Shown piece after piece: positions 44,370 through 54,210 of a stretch of 64,000 nt of DNA. A model generated the notes under the pieces. The model did no database searches. It worked only from the letters and a program-made list of their open reading frames with translations, and had not been told where the DNA came from. This stretch comes from Polaromonas sp. JS666 (lineage in GTDB: Bacteria; Pseudomonadota; Gammaproteobacteria; Burkholderiales; Burkholderiaceae_C): contig NC_007948.1 in assembly GCF_000013865.1 (NCBI RefSeq), forward strand, positions 2,356,001 to 2,420,000, in the 5' to 3' direction. The position numbers and the translations under genes are program-made. Numbering within the stretch: the stretch's first letter is position 1; each line of letters starts with the position of its first letter.

Positions 44370-45161
44370 TCAATTTTGCTCAGCATCCGCGAGCAACCCC
44401 TGCTCGTCATCGATCAGCCCGGTCACAGGCGCAGCCTTGGCCAACGCCATCCATACGCCGACCGGCAGGGGCTGGCGGGAGCGCCGGGGCGCTGCGCGAG
44501 CGACGGTCAGGCGGTTGGCCTCCATCACCATGACGCCGCACTCCAGCGGGATCTCATCGGCAGTGCCAATGGGCCGGCCTTTGGCGTCGCAGCCCAGCAC
44601 GTACCAGCATTCCCCACCCAGGTCCAGATAGGCTGCGCGCTTTTCGGGGCGGCGAAGGTCACCCAGCAGGTCGGCGCGATGGACCTTGATCTCGTGAACG
44701 ATGGGGTCCACATACTCCTGCACCGAGGTATTGCGGATCGAGAACACATCGGGGCGTGCCATGCACCAGCGCGCGGGCCCGCCTTCCTCCGCAGGTGGCA
44801 GTTGCGCGCGCAGGCCCAGGCCACGCCAGGTGATGCGGCCCGCGCGCACCATCTCGCAGGCCACGTGTTCCACCAGGGCTTCGTGTTTCGACAAAGCCGC
44901 ACGGTTGCGCACCAGTGTGACGGCGAGATAGGCCACGCCCGTATCGGTGACGCGCAGGGTTTCATGGCCCGCCGGGCCGGCTATGCGCTGCAGCAGGCCG
45001 GCGGCCAGCAATTCAATTTCCAGCACATCCTGGCAGGGCCAACCGGCAGAGCGGTAGATCTCGCGCAGGCGCCGGGCATGCGCGCGACCGAGCGGCGCAG
45101 GGAACGATGCTTCCAGGGTGGTGGTGGCGATGGCTCCGCCGGTGGACTTGTTTTCTGGCAT
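44370..45161 (-). CDS. MmcB-like PD-(D/E)XK nuclease-like protein
   Basis: The 263-residue protein has a central segment matching the PD-(D/E)XK core: Asp in RPDVFSIRN, then EIKVHRADLLGDLRR and KRAAYLDLGGECWYVLG. The E-I-K and following R-A-D resemble MmcB-family DNA repair proteins. The N-terminal half has helices like a winged helix (VLEIELLAAGLLQRIAG, TDTGVAYLAVTLVRN). It ends near the phasin terminator. The start is uncertain: ATG 45161 is assumed, while a GTG at 45281 would add 40 residues. I infer a role in DNA processing; no direct evidence is visible. Confidence 0.65.
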   Translation of the reverse strand: MPENKSTGGAIATTTLEASFPAPLGRAHARRLREIYRSAGWPCQDVLEIELLAAGLLQRIAGPAGHETLRVTDTGVAYLAVTLVRNRAALSKHEALVEHVACEMVRAGRITWRGLGLRAQLPPAEEGGPARWCMARPDVFSIRNTSVQEYVDPIVHEIKVHRADLLGDLRRPEKRAAYLDLGGECWYVLGCDAKGRPIGTADEIPLECGVMVMEANRLTVARAAPRRSRQPLPVGVWMALAKAAPVTGLIDDEQGLLADAEQN

Positions 45162-45330
45162 GGCAGGGGAGGTGTCAATTTTGCCTCGCCGCCAGTGTGT
45201 TTGCACGGTGTGGCCAGGACGCAAGGCAATGGGCAGGCTCGCGGCGCCAATGAAATCACGTGCGTCCGGCCGCCACCCCACATGCTAATCTTGGCACTGA
45301 TTCGTCCCCCTTTCTTCACATGGATTGATC

Positions 45331-45450
45331 ATGGCCATACAGCACGCGGATATCAGGTATACCTCAACCAATCCTGTTGGCTTGGTGGCCCCTGGGCTGC
45401 AAGCCCTGCCGGATTCGTCGGACGCCAAAAGAGAGGTTCGGTATGCATAA
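45331..45450 (+). CDS. small protein of unknown function, 39 aa, overlapping the next gene
   Basis: ATG 45331 opens a 39-residue frame, starting MAIQHADIRYTS, that ends at TAA 45448-45450, overlapping the ATG of the iron permease gene by 8 bases. An almost identical start (MAIQNADLSR) and upstream sequence GATTGATC occur at 46433. It may be a leader that couples translation to the next gene. I do not recognise the sequence. Confidence 0.4.
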   Translation: MAIQHADIRYTSTNPVGLVAPGLQALPDSSDAKREVRYA

Positions 45451-45853
45451 CCACGCCTGGTACTCCCGGTTTGCGAAGGCTGCGGCGCATTTCTGTGGCC
45501 GGCCCAGAGTGTTTGTCCTTGCCGTGGCCATCATCGCCGTCTGGGTAGTGACCGGGCCCCTGTTCGGCTTCAGTGACACCTGGCAATTGGTCATCAACAC
45601 CGGCACCACGATCATCACCTTCCTGATGGTCTTCCTGATTCAGAACACCCAAAACCGGGATACGGAGGCCATCCAGGTGAAACTCGATGAACTCATTCGT
45701 GCAACCCAGGGGGCGCATAACGCTCTTCTCGATCTGGAAGAACTGGAAGAGGAGGATCTCGACGCATTCAGAACCCGGTATGAAGCACTTGCAACGGCAG
45801 CGAGGGTGGAGTTAAAGCGTGGATTACAGGACACCGGAACGCCAGAGCCCTGA
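45443..45853 (+). CDS. low-affinity iron permease family protein
   Basis: The 136-residue protein has two membrane helices (VFVLAVAIIAVWVVTG and INTGTTIITFLMVFLIQN) and the family motif QNTQNRDTEAIQVKLDELI, followed by an acidic ELEEEDLD segment. It matches the low-affinity iron permease family (DUF/Pfam PF04120 type), although iron transport has not been shown for most bacterial members. GAGAGG at 45431 precedes ATG 45443. Confidence 0.9.
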   Translation: MHNHAWYSRFAKAAAHFCGRPRVFVLAVAIIAVWVVTGPLFGFSDTWQLVINTGTTIITFLMVFLIQNTQNRDTEAIQVKLDELIRATQGAHNALLDLEELEEEDLDAFRTRYEALATAARVELKRGLQDTGTPEP

Positions 45854-45949
45854 AGCGTCGCGGGTGAAGCATTCTGGAGCGCTCGGAGCGGACAGGCGCT
45901 GGGCAACCACAGATTGGCGTGGGCCACTCTGCAGCCAGGTGGTGTGGTT

Positions 45950-46267
45950 TCAGCCGCGAATCTCGAACCGGGCGTTTCCCATCTCCTTGCCCAGCGGCCT
46001 GAACGCAGCCACGATGGCATCGGCCTCGGCCTTTTCCCACAGCGCGATGACCTGTTGCTCCGCCTCGGGGACAGATTCAGTTGGCGTGTCTTCGTTGAGT
46101 GTTCTCACGAGCAGGCAGGCCTGCAGCGTGGGCAGCACGCTATCGGGCCCGCCCAGTGCAAATTCAAGGGCCATGCGAAAGCGCAGCTCGGCCGCGCTGC
46201 GCTGGGCGGCGCTCAGGCCGGCGGCGTCGACCAGTTTGACGGTGTAGGTGGGGGCGGCAGTAGTCAT
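45950..46267 (-). CDS. conserved small protein of unknown function, about 105 aa
   Basis: The product reads as a globular, mostly helical protein: AAGLSAAQRSAAELRFRMAL, VLPTLQACLLVRTLNED and EQQVIALWEKAEADAIVAAF. No signal or Cys motif is present. I do not recognise it. It faces the iron permease gene. The codon pattern looks genuine. Confidence 0.6.
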   Translation of the reverse strand: MTTAAPTYTVKLVDAAGLSAAQRSAAELRFRMALEFALGGPDSVLPTLQACLLVRTLNEDTPTESVPEAEQQVIALWEKAEADAIVAAFRPLGKEMGNARFEIRG

Positions 46268-46432
46268 GGCCAATTGTCGTGTGCGAATAGTGCCATCCGG
46301 GCGTCATCCGGGGGCCATCAGGCAGTGTGCGTCGGGCGGGTGCGTCGTCCTACAGTGAAATCACTGGTGTCTGACAGTAAGCGCGCATGCTAGTCTTTAT
46401 ATTGATTTATCCGAATCTCCAAACGATTGATC

Positions 46433-46606
46433 ATGGCCATACAAAATGCAGACCTCAGCCGACCCGACGCCAAGCCTGCTACCCCGGCAGCCCCTGCGTC
46501 ACAGACTTTGCCGGCTTCAGCGGGAAGACAGCCCGTACCGTCCGGAAAATCCGCCCACGCCTGGCCGTTCATGGTGAGTTCGGGAAGTGAGGCCGGGGCG
46601 CAGTGA
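46433..46606 (+). CDS. small protein of unknown function, 57 aa
   Basis: A 57-residue frame starts MAIQNADLSRPDAKPATPAA and is rich in Ala, Pro and Ser, so it is likely disordered. The first seven residues and the preceding GATTGATC repeat those at 45331, which suggests a duplicated leader or start region. No known family. It is tentative, and could be noncoding. Confidence 0.35.
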   Translation: MAIQNADLSRPDAKPATPAAPASQTLPASAGRQPVPSGKSAHAWPFMVSSGSEAGAQ

Positions 46607-46623
46607 ATGACGGTAATCAGCCG

Positions 46624-47979
46624 TTACGAGGCCTGCCTGAACGGGCTGCGCCTTTCCAGTTCCTCCATGTAGTTCTCAATACCTTCGCCTTCGCGGGCGA
46701 GGAAGCGCTCCACGGCGTCGGCAAACGAGGGGTGTGCCAGCCAGTGGGCGCTGGTGGTTTTGACGGGCAGCAGGGCTCTGGCCATTTTGTGCTCGCCTTG
46801 CGCGCCGCCCTCAAAGCGCTGGTAGCCATGTTCTATGCACCAGGCCAGCGGCTGGTAGTAGCAGGCTTCAAAGTGCAGGCAGTCGACGCGTTCCATCGCG
46901 CCCCAGTACCGGCCGTAGGCTATTTTGGGTGATCTTTCTACGTCAGATTGACCTGTGGCCCCGGTAGATCCTGGATCAACAGCTATCAAACTTGTAGCTA
47001 TTTTCCGGCCCCGGCGCTCCGCCACAAATAGCAGCCAATTTTCGGCCATGGTGTCGGCCATGCGCGCGAAGAAGAAGCGACTGAGATACGGCGCATTGCC
47101 GTGCTCGTAATAGGTGCGTTCGTAGCACTGGTAAAAGAAATCCCAGTCCTCTTTGCCGATGTTCTTGCCCAGCGACCAGCGGAAGGTCACGCCAGCTTCA
47201 GTCACCTTGCGACGTTCCTGACGGATTTTTTTGCGCTTTTCCTGGCTGAGGGTCATCAGGAAGTCATCGAAGTCGCGGTAGCCGTACCTGCCTTCCGTTT
47301 GGCAAGATGTATCTCTGGTGCTTGCGGCGCCGCTCTGCGCGGTCGAAGAGGTCGAAAAATTCACCGGGGCTGGAATGGTCTGGGCAGGTTCAGCCCGAAC
47401 GGAACCGGTTTCAGCGGGGGCGGGCGCGCTTTTGCTTTTGTTCTGCCAGTGAAACTGCACGCTGTGGCGCAGCATCAAACCAGCTTCTTCGCAAGCGATT
47501 ACGTCCTCGTCCGCAGCAAATAGCAGGTGCAGCGAAGAGAGCTTTTCCTGTTTGCACCAGGCTATCAGCGCCTGGACCAGCAACTGGCGCGCCGCTGCAT
47601 CGCGCGCCAGCAGCCGCGCGCCCGGCACGGGGGTGAAAGGCGGGGCCACCACGGCTTTCGGGTAATAGGCCAGGCCGTGTTGTTGGTAGGCGTTGGCCCA
47701 GGCCCAGTCAAACACGTACTCGCCGTAGGAGTGGGTTTTGAGGTAGAGCGCGCAGGCGCCTGCCAGCCGCTTGCCTTGCCAGAGCGTGACGATGCGGGGC
47801 GTCCAGCCGGTCTCGGGTGTGGCGCAGCCGCTCTCATGCATGGCCACCAGATATTCATGGCGCATGAAGGGGTTGATGCCACCGTCCGGACTTTGCGTCA
47901 TCAGCAGGGAATTCCACTCGCTACCGTCGATCTCCAGCGGTGAATCCAGCACGCGGATGACATAATTGTTTTCAGGCAC
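46624..47979 (-). CDS. COG3146-like GNAT family acyltransferase
   Basis: The 451-residue protein belongs to the peptidoglycan/FemAB-related GNAT group (DUF482/COG3146). Landmarks are FMRHEYLVAMHESGC, LYLKTHSYGEYVFDWAWA, LSQEKRKKIRQERRKV and YQCYERTYYEHGNAPYLS, then YGRYWGAMERVDCLHFEACYYQ. It carries two insertions that relatives usually lack. One is about 50 residues of Ala/Pro/Ser-rich sequence between SVQFHWQN and YGYRDF, containing a shared repeat. The other, near SLIAVDPGSTGATG, is encoded by a palindromic repeat. The substrate is unknown. Confidence 0.85.
   Translation of the reverse strand: MPENNYVIRVLDSPLEIDGSEWNSLLMTQSPDGGINPFMRHEYLVAMHESGCATPETGWTPRIVTLWQGKRLAGACALYLKTHSYGEYVFDWAWANAYQQHGLAYYPKAVVAPPFTPVPGARLLARDAAARQLLVQALIAWCKQEKLSSLHLLFAADEDVIACEEAGLMLRHSVQFHWQNKSKSAPAPAETGSVRAEPAQTIPAPVNFSTSSTAQSGAASTRDTSCQTEGRYGYRDFDDFLMTLSQEKRKKIRQERRKVTEAGVTFRWSLGKNIGKEDWDFFYQCYERTYYEHGNAPYLSRFFFARMADTMAENWLLFVAERRGRKIATSLIAVDPGSTGATGQSDVERSPKIAYGRYWGAMERVDCLHFEACYYQPLAWCIEHGYQRFEGGAQGEHKMARALLPVKTTSAHWLAHPSFADAVERFLAREGEGIENYMEELERRSPFRQAS
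46982..46998 (-). repeat. 17-nt palindromic element within the GNAT gene
   Basis: On the minus strand it reads GCTACAAGTTTGATAGC and encodes ATSLIA. It is followed by TGTTGAT, as in the nadE copy. It accounts for part of an extra loop in the GNAT protein. Confidence 0.65.
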
Positions 47980-48002
47980 GCAATCCTCCGTACACCCATG
48001 GT

Positions 48003-48086
48003 TCAGCCGACCCTGAGTTTGTCGCAGGGGCCAGGGGTTGTGTGCATTGATTGACCAAGGCTTCGACAGACTCAGCCCGAACGGAA
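48003..48086. repeat. inverted copies of the CGACA-rCTCAGCCCGAACGG repeat before nadE
   Basis: CTTCGACAGACTCAGCCCGA is at 48061-48080, and an imperfect inverted copy lies at about 48001-48027. They can form a large hairpin in the nadE leader. A 15-nt piece, TCAGCCCGAACGGAA (48072-48086), recurs at 47390-47404 in the GNAT gene. I recall this type as common between genes in Comamonadaceae. Confidence 0.7.
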
Positions 48087-48098
48087 TTTGTTGTTTTC

Positions 48099-50208
<2,110 letters not shown>

Positions 50209-50221
50209 CCGGCTCCCAGGC

Positions 50222-50262
50222 TCGTCACTTTGTGTGCTTCGCTGCCCCTCGAGGGGTAAGAC
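50222..50262 (-). repeat. inverted copy of the GC-rich intergenic repeat
   Basis: The reverse strand reads CCCCTCGAGGGGCAGCGA, then a GCACACAAAGTG stretch. It aligns with the repeat at about 25823-25860, where the hairpin has CCCCTCGGGGGG. It lies just after the P-II stop and could also act as a terminator. Confidence 0.6.
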
Positions 50263-50325
50263 TTGCTCGAGGCGGCTCTTCGCTGCTCGCTGCGTTCGGT
50301 GACTGCGGCGTTTTGCCCGGCAGCT

Positions 50326-50928
50326 TTAAATCTGGTCTAGCCGTGCGGTGGTGGCCGTCATACCCGCCGCTTGCACCAGTTGCCGGAGCAGCGCCTGCGC
50401 GTCGCTGCCGGTGCAGATCAGTTCCATCTGCCAGTCACTCATGAAGCCGCTTTTGACGGCAGAGTCCAGAAACGCCAGCAGGCTGTTGTAATGGCCTGCC
50501 ATGTTGAGCAGGCCCACGGGTTTGTCGTGGTAGCCGAGCTGGCGCCAGGTCCAGACCTCGAAAAACTCCTCCAGCGTGCCGATGCCCCCCGGCAACGCCA
50601 AAAATGCATCGGCATGCTCGGCCATGATGCGCTTGCGCTCATGCATGGTGTCCACTATGTGCAGCTCCGTGCAACCGCTGTGGGCCCATTCCTTTTCCAC
50701 CAGCGCCTTGGGAATCACGCCCAGCACGCGCCCGCCCGCGGCCAGTGCAGCGTCTGCCATGATGCCCATCAGCCCATTGCGGCCACCACCATAGACCAGT
50801 TGGCCGCCGTGCCTGCCTATCCAGCTGCCGACTTCACGTGCCACCACGGCAAATTCAGGGGTATTTCCGGGCCGGGAGCCGCAGTAAACGCAGACGGAAA
50901 AAGCGGGTTTCAGGGTGCTGGAATTCAT
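50326..50928 (-). CDS. LOG family nucleotide 5'-monophosphate nucleosidase
   Basis: The 200-residue protein has the Rossmann-type landmarks of the TIGR00730/LOG family: VCVYCGSRPGNTPEF, VYGGGRNGLMGIMADAAL and the catalytic PGGIGTLEEFFEVWTW. The enzymes cleave purine or cytokinin riboside monophosphates. It overlaps the diacylglycerol kinase gene by 4 bases. The start ATG 50928 matches the family. Confidence 0.92.
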   Translation of the reverse strand: MNSSTLKPAFSVCVYCGSRPGNTPEFAVVAREVGSWIGRHGGQLVYGGGRNGLMGIMADAALAAGGRVLGVIPKALVEKEWAHSGCTELHIVDTMHERKRIMAEHADAFLALPGGIGTLEEFFEVWTWRQLGYHDKPVGLLNMAGHYNSLLAFLDSAVKSGFMSDWQMELICTGSDAQALLRQLVQAAGMTATTARLDQI

Positions 50929-51371
50929 GCTGCAAATCGCTGAAGCAGGGCCAGCGCCCAGGTGCCCGCGCAAAGCAGCAGGCTGAGCAGCACGGCCGCG
51001 CTGCCCATGTCCTTGGCGCGCTTGGAAAGGTCATGCCACTCGGGACCAATGCGGTCAATCGCGGTTTCAATCCCGGTATTGAGCAACTCGACAATCATGA
51101 TGAGAATGACCGTGCCGGCCAGTAAAACGGTTTCGACCCAGGTTTGTCCCAACCAGAAGGCGGCTGGAACCAGCACTATGGAGGCAATGGCTTCCTGGCG
51201 AAAAGCCACCTCGTGCCAGCCGGCGCGCAAACCGGCGACAGAGTAGCCCAAGGCGTGCCAGACGCGGGAGAGGCCCTTGCGGTGTTTTTGAGGGTTGACC
51301 GGTTCGTCGGTGGTCACGTGAGGGCTGGAGCTGGTCGCTGCGGAAGCTGAAAACTGGACTGGTTGGGACAT
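50925..51371 (-). CDS. dgkA: diacylglycerol kinase
   Basis: The 148-residue protein has a short N-terminal extension, then three helices. The core reads RVWHALGYSVAGLRAGWHEVAFRQE, MIVELLNTGIETAIDRIGPE and DLSKRAKDMGSAAVLLSLLL. The E-L-x-N-T-x-I-E signature marks prokaryotic DgkA, which recycles diacylglycerol to phosphatidate. It is translated together with the LOG gene. Confidence 0.94.
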   Translation of the reverse strand: MSQPVQFSASAATSSSPHVTTDEPVNPQKHRKGLSRVWHALGYSVAGLRAGWHEVAFRQEAIASIVLVPAAFWLGQTWVETVLLAGTVILIMIVELLNTGIETAIDRIGPEWHDLSKRAKDMGSAAVLLSLLLCAGTWALALLQRFAA

Positions 51372-51407
51372 GGGTGCATTGTGTCGCAGCTTTGTGGCAT
51401 GTTGATG

Positions 51408-52019
51408 TTAGGACGGGTCGGAAGCTACAGGCCGGTCTTTTGGCTTGCGCTTGCCTTCGTGCTTCTCTTCACGTTTTTGTTTTTCGGGCGCCACCCAGGT
51501 CACCAGCCTCGTGCCGGCCCAGGCGTCGTGCCAGAATTGCCGCTCCGGATGAAAGCGCGCCAAAATCGCCCAGATGGCAACCCAGCCCAGCGTCAATACG
51601 CCCCCTTCCGCACCCGAGAGGCCCAGCAGCCAACTCGCGCCGAGCGGCGGCAGGAACCACAGCCAGCTCAGCAGATAGCGCAGCAGGGCGCGTCGCTGGG
51701 TGATGGGAGCGCCGTTCACATCGACCACACGGATATTCCAGGTCTTCATGGCAAGCGTCTGGCCTTTGGCCCAAAACCAGACGAAGTAAATGCCGAAAAT
51801 GACAAAAACAAAGGCCTGCAAGGCATGGCGATTGTCCAGCGCATTGCGCGTCTGGCTCAGCGTGCCGAACAGATAGCCGGCAATGAAGACCACCCCGAAC
51901 ATCAGCAGGCCTTCATATAGCCAGCAGGCCATGCGTCTGGGAAGTGATGGTATAGGCGTCGGCGTGTTAGCCGGAGTGTTGGATACTATCAATTTTATAG
52001 CGCAAAGTAGTTGCCTCAA
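51408..52019 (-). CDS. RDD family membrane protein
   Basis: The protein, up to 203 residues, has an N-terminal PSLPRRMACWLYEG with the Arg pair typical of RDD, then three to four hydrophobic helices, VDVNGAPITQRRALLRYLL and a Lys/Glu-rich cytosolic tail. The true start is unclear. The frame from 52019 begins with a TTG and contains a palindromic repeat; ATG 51932 would cut off the conserved PSLPRR. It is the last gene of the sigma operon. Confidence 0.82.
   Translation of the reverse strand: MRQLLCAIKLIVSNTPANTPTPIPSLPRRMACWLYEGLLMFGVVFIAGYLFGTLSQTRNALDNRHALQAFVFVIFGIYFVWFWAKGQTLAMKTWNIRVVDVNGAPITQRRALLRYLLSWLWFLPPLGASWLLGLSGAEGGVLTLGWVAIWAILARFHPERQFWHDAWAGTRLVTWVAPEKQKREEKHEGKRKPKDRPVASDPS
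51985..52001 (-). repeat. 17-nt palindromic element at the RDD gene start
   Basis: On the minus strand it reads GCTATAAAATTGATAGT and encodes AIKLIV. The right arm ends T instead of C. It lies at the very 5' end of the RDD gene, either inside its coding sequence or in its leader. Confidence 0.6.
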
Positions 52020-52076
52020 AATGGCTGTGGCATCGATTGTTAAATAACCTTGGCCAGTCTGCGCACTGGCTGGTTG

Positions 52077-52856
52077 TCAGCGCTGGGGTGCGGTACCGGG
52101 CCGGCCGTCGGCGGCTTCAACCGGGCGCGGTGCCAACGGGTTGCCGGCCGCCGTCGGTGGTGGAGGCATGATTTTAGGCGCAGGCTTGGTCACTGGCTTG
52201 TTGGGATGGGGCGGAACGGCGGCGAGTTTCTGTCGTGCCACCGGTTTGACGGCCGTGGCGGCACCGGTGGGCTTGGGACTGGCCTTGGCGGCCAGCTTCT
52301 GTTTTTCCTCAGCGCTCAGGGCCTGGTAGGTCTCCCACTTGGCTTTTTTCTCCTCCGGCGTCAATTGCCCGGACAGCTCCCTGGTTTTGCCAAAGTTGAG
52401 CCGCGCTTGAGCCCGCTGCTGGGGGCTCAGCATGACCCATTCATTCATGCGGCTGTGCATGGTGGCTTGGCCTTCGGGAGGCAGCGAGGGGTAATTTTTG
52501 GAGATTTCCAGCCATTTGCGCTTTTGCCCGTCATTGATGGTGTTCCAGCTTGAAGCCAGCGGCTTGAGTGCATGCTGCTGCATGGGCGTGAGCTCTGTCC
52601 AAATAGGGCGAGAAATGGTGGCTGGCTTGACTTGGGGCGGCGCCACGGATGGCTTGCCGGTTACAAGTGCGCTGGCGGGGGCTGCTGGCTGGGCTGTTTG
52701 GGCAAAACAGAAGGGGGTCAAGGCCATCAGGCCGCTTACCAGCAACCCAAGCGACAGCAACTGCAGCCCCAAAGCCCGGCCACCCGGCGCTTGGCGTGTC
52801 AAATAGGGAGGAGGGTTGAAGGGCTGTTGGCCGTGTAAGACTGCTTGCGCGATCAT
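52077..52856 (-). CDS. DUF3106 domain protein
   Basis: The 259-residue product has a hydrophobic segment LLSLGLLVSGLMALTPFCFAQ, which looks like a signal peptide after a long N-terminal part. It then has the DUF3106 core: WTELTPMQQHALKPLASSW, KRKWLEISKNYPSLPPEGQ and WVMLSPQQRAQARLNFGKT. The C-terminal half is Pro/Ala/Lys-rich. It is third in the operon sigma-DUF3619-DUF3106-RDD. Function unknown; the setting suggests the cell envelope. Confidence 0.88.
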   Translation of the reverse strand: MIAQAVLHGQQPFNPPPYLTRQAPGGRALGLQLLSLGLLVSGLMALTPFCFAQTAQPAAPASALVTGKPSVAPPQVKPATISRPIWTELTPMQQHALKPLASSWNTINDGQKRKWLEISKNYPSLPPEGQATMHSRMNEWVMLSPQQRAQARLNFGKTRELSGQLTPEEKKAKWETYQALSAEEKQKLAAKASPKPTGAATAVKPVARQKLAAVPPHPNKPVTKPAPKIMPPPPTAAGNPLAPRPVEAADGRPGTAPQR

Positions 52857-52879
52857 TTTAGCAATGGGGAAGTCGGGGC

Positions 52880-53311
52880 TTAGCGCGTAGCCTTGAGAAA
52901 CTGGACGAACCCGGGATCGGCGAATGCGTCGGGTGGTAGTTCATCGGTCAGCAGAGCCACGTCAACCTCGGCCAGTTCCTGGGCGCGGTTGTCGTCTTGA
53001 ATCGAATTGATGACCAGCAAACCGACCACCAGCGCGATGAGCGGCAGCACTGAGGCAATACGGGACCACCAGTTCAGGCCGTCATCAGAAGAGCCCCAGG
53101 TGAGCGTGGCGGCACCGCCAGCATTGACAACGTTGCCGGCGGTTTCGGTTTTTGCGATTTTTCGCTGGAAAATCGCTTGGGCGCGGGCCGCACGCAGGCG
53201 TTCAGAGATATCGTAAGGCAAGTCTGCTGCCCCAGAGGACAGGTAAGAAGCAATTTTCAGGCCAAAACGATCCTGCAGGATATTGGCTCTTTTTTGTAGT
53301 GAATTGGTCAT
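52880..53311 (-). CDS. DUF3619 family membrane protein
   Basis: The 143-residue product has the DUF3619 pattern: a cytosolic FGLKIASYLSSGAADLPYD and ERLRAARAQAIFQRK, one membrane helix SVLPLIALVVGLLVI, and a C-terminal ELPPDAFADPGFVQFL. It overlaps the sigma gene by 4 bases. It may be the anti-sigma-type partner in the envelope, as its position suggests, but this is inference. Confidence 0.88.
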   Translation of the reverse strand: MTNSLQKRANILQDRFGLKIASYLSSGAADLPYDISERLRAARAQAIFQRKIAKTETAGNVVNAGGAATLTWGSSDDGLNWWSRIASVLPLIALVVGLLVINSIQDDNRAQELAEVDVALLTDELPPDAFADPGFVQFLKATR

Positions 53312-53874
53312 AGTTTTATCCCTTTGGCGCTCAATGCTCTACTGAGGGCCTGAACTGCGCGGGAACAGTGTGTTTTCACACTGCCTTCCGAGCAACCCAT
53401 GGCTGCAGCCGTTTCAGCCACGTCCATCTCCTCCCAGTAACGCATCAGAAAGGCTTCCCGTTGACGGCCGGGCAGTTCCTTGACTTCCAGTTCGATTTCT
53501 CGCAATATCTGGGCCCGCTCCGTGGCATCCTGGGCGCTCTCCGTACCCTCAGAGTTGGTCAGGGCCTCTAAAGTTTCCAGAAGATCGAAATCTCCGTCTT
53601 CACCCGGCGATTCGAAGTCGCTCATGTTCGAAAACAGTGCGTTTCGAGTCTTGCGACGGCGAAACCAGTCCAGGGTGGTGTTGGACAAGATGCGCTGAAA
53701 CAGCATGGGGAGTTCGGCGGCAGGCTTGTCGCCATAGTGCTGCGCCAGCTTCATCATGCTGTCCTGAACAATATCCAGGGCGGCTTCTTCGTCCCGTACG
53801 TGATAAACGCTGCGCTTGAAAGCGCGCTTTTCAACGGTTTTCAGGAAGTCAGAAAGTTCTTGTTCAGTTGCCAA
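53308..53874 (-). CDS. RNA polymerase sigma factor, ECF type
   Basis: The 188-residue protein has sigma region 2 (EAALDIVQDSMMKLAQHYGD and DWFRRRKTRN) and region 4 (LPGRQREAFLMRYWEEMDVAETAA with the HTH GCSEGSVKTHCSRAVQAL). It heads the operon with DUF3619, DUF3106 and RDD genes. The DUF3619 product could be its regulator. Confidence 0.93.
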   Translation of the reverse strand: MATEQELSDFLKTVEKRAFKRSVYHVRDEEAALDIVQDSMMKLAQHYGDKPAAELPMLFQRILSNTTLDWFRRRKTRNALFSNMSDFESPGEDGDFDLLETLEALTNSEGTESAQDATERAQILREIELEVKELPGRQREAFLMRYWEEMDVAETAAAMGCSEGSVKTHCSRAVQALSRALSAKGIKL

Positions 53875-54210
53875 CGGTATGGGGTTCCGGTTTGTCCAGC
53901 ACTGTCATTATTGTGGTTTGCGGATACCGCCTAAACATGCCTGCCTGGCATGCATCTCAAGGATTCAGCCCCAAAATTATCGCATCAGGGTACCCGCGCA
54001 TAGCCCTTGGCCGGCACTTTTTCAGCCGTTGCTGCTATTGCGCAACGCGAAATGTCATAATACGGCTTGCAATTCAAACGGCAAACGGGTCATGGCTCGG
54101 CGGATTATGTTTCTGCTTATGGTTCTGGCCTCAAGTCTCAACGCTGCTTCACAAGAGTGGGCGAAGAGGCACCCAAGGTATTTCGTTAGAGAAATTCACA
54201 AAGGTTCATC
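53875..54210 (+). other. intergenic region before ilvB
   Basis: These 336 bases divide the divergent sigma and ilvB genes. A CATAAT-like -10 box is at 54056-54061, but no -35 box lies at standard spacing. No attenuator hairpin with Ile/Val/Leu leader is evident. A frame from ATG 54092 is open but weak; see rejected items. Confidence 0.4.
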
